DNA of 12,312 nucleotides. Origin: Candidatus Tectimicrobiota bacterium. GTDB taxonomy: Bacteria; UBA8248. Each line of letters begins with the position of its first letter. The stretch's first letter is position 1. The stretch is from contig JACPCT010000321.1 in assembly GCA_016184445.1 (NCBI GenBank), positions 1 through 12,312 of the forward strand. Reading direction: 5' to 3'. Made by a program: the position numbers and the translations under genes. Positions 9,678-12,312 of this stretch are shown piece after piece. Under the pieces are notes generated by a model. The model searched no databases, was not told where the DNA came from, and was given only the letters and a program-made list of their open reading frames with translations.

Positions 9678-10484
9678 GTGAGGGCGTGGAACGCGGGCGC
9701 GTGGCTGGGCGGGGCGGGGGTTATCCTCGCCGCCGGGGCGGCCTGGGCGGCACCGGCGGACGGCGGGGGCTCCCTCCTCGACTTCACCCCCGCGGCGTGG
9801 GATTTCATCAAGAAGGGCGGCATCACCATGATCCCCATCGGCCTGTGCTCCATCGTGGGCCTGGCCGTGGTGTTCGAGCGGCTCTTTGCCTTCCGCCGGG
9901 AGAAGGTGGTGCCCGGCGAGGTCGTCCACGCCAGCGAGCGCTACTGGCGGCGGGGAGACTTCGAGGAGGCGCTGCGCGTCTACGAGCGCTTCGACGTGCC
10001 CCTGGCCCGCATCCTCCGGGCCGGGCTCCAGCGCCGCCACCTGGGCATCGACGAGATGGAGCGGGCCATGGTGGGCTCGGGGCAGCACGAGTCCACCGTC
10101 CTGGGGCGCAACCTGCGGGCGCTCGGGGTCATCGCCAACCTGGCCCCCATGCTGGGCTTCTTCGGCACGGTCACCGGCATGCTGAGCGCCTTCGAGGCCA
10201 TCGGGAGGGCGGGGACGGTGACCCCCACCCTCGTCGCCGCGGGCATCTCCGAGGCGCTCATCACCACGGTCGCGGGCCTGGCCGTGGGCATCCCGGCCCT
10301 GGCGGGCTACCACTACCTCCGCTCCCGCGCCGACCGCTACCTCTTCGAGATGGAGAACATCGCCCTCGACCTGCTCGACGCCCTCGTGATCGCGCAGGCG
10401 CCCGGGCGGAGCCCGGCCCGCCCGCCCGCGCGGGCGGCGGGGGAGAGCAGGGCGCCCGCCCCCGGCGCGGGGGAGGACGGCTAG
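9678..10484 (+). CDS. exbB: MotA/TolQ/ExbB family proton channel protein
   Basis: ExbB-type proteins form the pentameric inner-membrane ring of proton-driven motors that energise TonB or Tol systems. From the GTG at 9678 the product is 268 residues. A likely cleavable signal peptide spans residues 1-24 (cut after AAWA). Membrane segments follow at about 47-68, 148-170 and 190-212. The middle segment carries LAPMLGFFGTVTGM and the third SEALITTVAGLAVG, the hallmark blocks of the family; a cytoplasmic helical region lies between the first and second. The tail after about 240 is Pro/Ala/Gly-rich. The stop codon abuts the exbD start. TolQ is an alternative name, but no tolA, tolB or pal is visible, nor tonB, so the partner is undefined. 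Confidence 0.92.
   Translation: MRAWNAGAWLGGAGVILAAGAAWAAPADGGGSLLDFTPAAWDFIKKGGITMIPIGLCSIVGLAVVFERLFAFRREKVVPGEVVHASERYWRRGDFEEALRVYERFDVPLARILRAGLQRRHLGIDEMERAMVGSGQHESTVLGRNLRALGVIANLAPMLGFFGTVTGMLSAFEAIGRAGTVTPTLVAAGISEALITTVAGLAVGIPALAGYHYLRSRADRYLFEMENIALDLLDALVIAQAPGRSPARPPARAAGESRAPAPGAGEDG
10471..10476 (+). promoter_or_regulatory. Ribosome binding site of exbD within exbB
   Basis: GGGAGG lies 8 bases before the exbD ATG at 10485 and inside the last codons of exbB. With the directly abutting TAG-ATG junction it points to coupled translation, which would help fix the ratio of the two motor subunits. Confidence 0.65.
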
Positions 10485-10883
10485 ATGCGCTTCCAGAAGC
10501 AGGAGGAGGACTACAGCCTCCAGCTCATCTCGATGACGGACCTCGTCTTCCTTCTCCTCATCTTCTTCATGGTGACCACCTCCTTCGTGGACTTCACCCG
10601 GCGGCTCGACATCGAGCTGCCCGAGTCGAAGCAGAGCGCCCAGGCCGAGCAGAAGCAGGACTTCCTCGTCGAGGTGGGGGTGGAGAAGGACATCCGCCTC
10701 AACGGCCGGGCCATCACCCTGGCGGAGCTGGAGCGCCGCCTCAAGGCCGGCGCGGGCGGGCCCGGCCGCCGCACCCTCACCATCAAGGCCGACAAGCGCC
10801 TGGACTACGGTTTCGTGGTCCAGATCATGGGCACGAGCTTCGCGGCCGGCATCCGCGACATCTCCGTGGCCGTCAAGGAGTAG
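10485..10883 (+). CDS. exbD: ExbD/TolR family biopolymer transport protein
   Basis: ExbD-type proteins insert one transmembrane helix into the ExbB ring and respond to proton flow. The 132-residue product has a short cytoplasmic N-terminus, one membrane segment (about 19-37) with the conserved proton-path aspartate Asp19 in SMTDLVFLL, and a periplasmic domain with the typical 'LTIKADKRLDYGFVVQIM' region ending near residue 130. The length is normal. The ATG begins at the base after the exbB stop (TAG-ATG). The pair is clearly a functional unit. Assignment between ExbD and TolR cannot be settled without the partner genes. Confidence 0.93.
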   Translation: MRFQKQEEDYSLQLISMTDLVFLLLIFFMVTTSFVDFTRRLDIELPESKQSAQAEQKQDFLVEVGVEKDIRLNGRAITLAELERRLKAGAGGPGRRTLTIKADKRLDYGFVVQIMGTSFAAGIRDISVAVKE

Positions 10884-10924
10884 GGTCTGGACAGCCCGCC
10901 ACTCCCGCGCCGCCGGAGCCTCCG

Positions 10925-11593
10925 GTGAGCGAAGAGCGCGGCGACCCCGCCGTCTCCATCCCCGGCAAGGAGGCCCGCCCGGCCCGGCTCCTCCTCCTGC
11001 GCCACGGCGCGGCTGAGGGCTCGGGGGAGGGCCGCTTCTTCGGCCGGACGGACGTGGACCTCCTCCCGGGCGGGGAGGCGCAGATGCGGGAGGCCGCCCC
11101 CCGGCTCGCCCCCTGGCTCAAGGGGGGAGGAGGGGTGCGGGCCTTCACGAGCCCGCTGCGCCGGGCCCGGAGGAGCGCCCTTCTCCTCTGCGAGGCCCTC
11201 GGCCTGGATCCTCCCGGTGACGGCGGCGTGGTGGAGGGCCTCGCGGAGCTCGATCTGGGGGAATGGGAGGGGGAGACCTACGCCTCCCTCAGCGCGAGAG
11301 AGCCGGAGCGCCTCAAGGCCCACTACGCGGATTTCGTCCGCTCCCGCCCCCCTGGAGGGGAATCCCTCCTTGACCTCGCCCGGCGGGTGCGCCAGGCCGC
11401 CGCGGAGCTGCGCCGCGCCGCGCGGGGGCGGACCGCCCTCGTGGTGGCCCACGCCGGTGTGAACCGCGTGATCCTCTGCGACGCGCTGGGGATCCCCCTG
11501 GAGAACTTCTTCCGCGTCGAGCAGGACTTCGCCGCCCTCAACGTCATCGAGTACCACGGGGAAACCCCCCTCGTCCGCCTGGTGAACGGCTAG
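10925..11593 (+). CDS. Histidine phosphatase superfamily protein (phosphoglycerate mutase/CobC-like)
   Basis: The 222-residue product carries the superfamily core: LLLLRHG with phospho-acceptor His27, GRTDVDL (40-46), the arginine block TSPLRRARRS (75-84), the acid Glu108 in LDLGEWEG, and the second catalytic His176 in VAHAGVNR. The layout LAELDLGEWEG together with PPGGES (142-147) resembles alpha-ribazole phosphatase (CobC, cobalamin nucleotide-loop assembly) and GpmB-like enzymes. No cobalamin genes are nearby, so the substrate is left open. The GTG at 10925 is the start because no in-frame ATG precedes the RHG motif; GGAG at 10915-10918 stands 6 bases upstream. It follows exbD by 41 bases and precedes the membrane protein gene by 9. 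Confidence 0.88.
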   Translation: MSEERGDPAVSIPGKEARPARLLLLRHGAAEGSGEGRFFGRTDVDLLPGGEAQMREAAPRLAPWLKGGGGVRAFTSPLRRARRSALLLCEALGLDPPGDGGVVEGLAELDLGEWEGETYASLSAREPERLKAHYADFVRSRPPGGESLLDLARRVRQAAAELRRAARGRTALVVAHAGVNRVILCDALGIPLENFFRVEQDFAALNVIEYHGETPLVRLVNG

Positions 11594-11597
11594 GGGG
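11592..11597 (+). promoter_or_regulatory. Ribosome binding site of the last membrane protein gene
   Basis: AGGGGG overlaps the stop codon of the histidine phosphatase gene and lies 5 bases before the ATG at 11603. It supports that start and coupling of the two genes. Confidence 0.45.
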
Positions 11598-11602
11598 CGG
11601 CG

Positions 11603-12277
11603 ATGGGGGACTACGTCTACCTGTGGCTGGCGGCCGCCTTCGGGGCGGTGTGGGGCGTCTATTTCTTCCTGCGGCGGGACTTGCGGCGGAAGCTCGTCTT
11701 CTCGAGCGCGGCCTCCTTCTTCCTCGGGTTCACCGAGCCCATCTTCATCCCGGCCTACTGGATCCCCCAGTTCAAGGCCATCCCCCTCGGCAAGGAGCTC
11801 TTCCTCGAGAGCCTGCTCTTCTGCGGGGTGCTGGGCGGCTTCTGCGCCTGCTCCTACCAGGTCGCCGCGGGCAAGGGCCTCTTCCCCTTGCGGAGGATCC
11901 ACCCCGCCCTCACCCTCGCGGCGCCGGCCGTCTTCCTGCTCGTCTATCTCCCCGGCGGGACGGAGGTGCCCGTCAACATCGCCTACTTCTCGGGCGGGGC
12001 GATGGCCCTGGGGACGGGCACGCTGATCGGGGCGCTGGGGCGGGAGGCGGCCCGGCCCATCCTCCTCACGGGGCTCGCGGCCACCCTCATCTACGGGGCC
12101 ATCTACTCCGTCTTCTGGGCCGCCTTCCCCTCTCTCCGGGCGAGCTACCAGTTCGTGAACTTCTCGGGGCTCGCCATCGCCGCCATCCCCGTCGAGGAGT
12201 TCGTCTGGATCGCCGCCTTCGCCATCTACTGGGCCCCGCTCTACGAGATCTGGCGGGGGCGCTTCCCGAGGCTCTAG
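11603..12277 (+). CDS. Multipass membrane protein, lycopene cyclase-domain-like
   Basis: The 224-residue, strongly hydrophobic product has about seven membrane segments (near 4-22, 32-48, 68-85, 100-117, 124-146, 152-173 and 188-213). The last contains PVEEFVW (196-202), resembling the PxEE motif of the CrtYc/CrtYd type lycopene cyclase domain. An early 'FTEPIFIPAYW' block (43-53) resembles uncharacterised bacterial members annotated with that domain. Lycopene cyclases close the ends of lycopene in the membrane during carotenoid synthesis, but no crtB, crtI or other carotenoid gene is in view, so activity is not implied. It starts 9 bases after the phosphatase gene. The alternative is an unrelated polytopic protein of unknown role. 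The protein looks complete, with stop TAG at 12275-12277. Confidence 0.55.
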   Translation: MGDYVYLWLAAAFGAVWGVYFFLRRDLRRKLVFSSAASFFLGFTEPIFIPAYWIPQFKAIPLGKELFLESLLFCGVLGGFCACSYQVAAGKGLFPLRRIHPALTLAAPAVFLLVYLPGGTEVPVNIAYFSGGAMALGTGTLIGALGREAARPILLTGLAATLIYGAIYSVFWAAFPSLRASYQFVNFSGLAIAAIPVEEFVWIAAFAIYWAPLYEIWRGRFPRL

Positions 12278-12288
12278 GCGGGGCCCGG

Positions 12289-12307
12289 GGGGTGCCGGAA
12301 CCACCCC
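12289..12307 (+). terminator. Weak hairpin after the last gene
   Basis: GGGGTG (12289-12294) can pair with CACCCC (12302-12307) around a 7-base loop, 11 bases after the last stop codon. No T-run follows within the remaining five bases of the window, so an intrinsic terminator is only possible. In so GC-rich a sequence such a stem may arise by chance. Confidence 0.2.
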
Positions 12308-12312
12308 GAATT

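Noticed and set aside
3949..9853. Very long open frames on the - strand (487 and 1463 codons) opposite guaA and dnaE
   Set aside because: They are antisense shadows of G/C-ending codons in verified genes; composition is His/Asp/Gly/Ala/Leu-rich low complexity with no family motifs.

Overview
This is a very GC-rich window (roughly 70% by eye) with strongly G/C-ending codons and dense packing. All genes lie on the + strand. ExbB/ExbD, LipB, DnaE and MutL point to a diderm bacterium. The style recalls high-GC uncultured lineages near Deltaproteobacteria, Tectomicrobia, Rokubacteria or NC10, but I cannot fix the taxon from sequence alone. There are no tRNA or rRNA genes, CRISPR arrays, insertion sequences or phage genes, and no gap between genes reaches 300 bases.

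Layout. Bases 1-1299 hold the 3' part of mutL (mismatch repair), whose start lies outside the window. A 262-base gap (1300-1561) follows. It contains the best promoter candidate of the window (TTGACA, 17-base spacer, GAAAAT) and a leader of about 190 bases that is richer in A/T than its surroundings. Then comes a co-directional series: guaB (IMP dehydrogenase), a membrane protein with a FliL-like C-terminal domain, guaA (GMP synthase), dnaE (replicative polymerase alpha subunit), lipB (octanoyltransferase), exbB, exbD, a histidine-phosphatase-superfamily gene, and a multipass membrane protein resembling lycopene cyclase-domain proteins. Gaps are 51, 5, 4, 12, 16, 0, 41 and 9 bases, so most or all of it may be read as one long transcript. 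A weak GC hairpin follows the last gene at the end of the window.

How the genes fit together. GuaB and GuaA are the two steps from IMP to GMP. DnaE uses the resulting dGTP pool, and its ribosome binding site lies inside the end of guaA. LipB starts protein lipoylation. ExbB and ExbD form a proton-driven inner-membrane motor unit, with no TonB or Tol partner in view. Most of the window is ordinary housekeeping. The least ordinary element is the FliL-like protein between guaB and guaA without flagellar genes. FliL proteins partner the MotA/MotB stator, and ExbB/ExbD are homologues of MotA/MotB, so the FliL-like protein could be an accessory of the ExbBD unit encoded 5.7 kb downstream. That link is inference.
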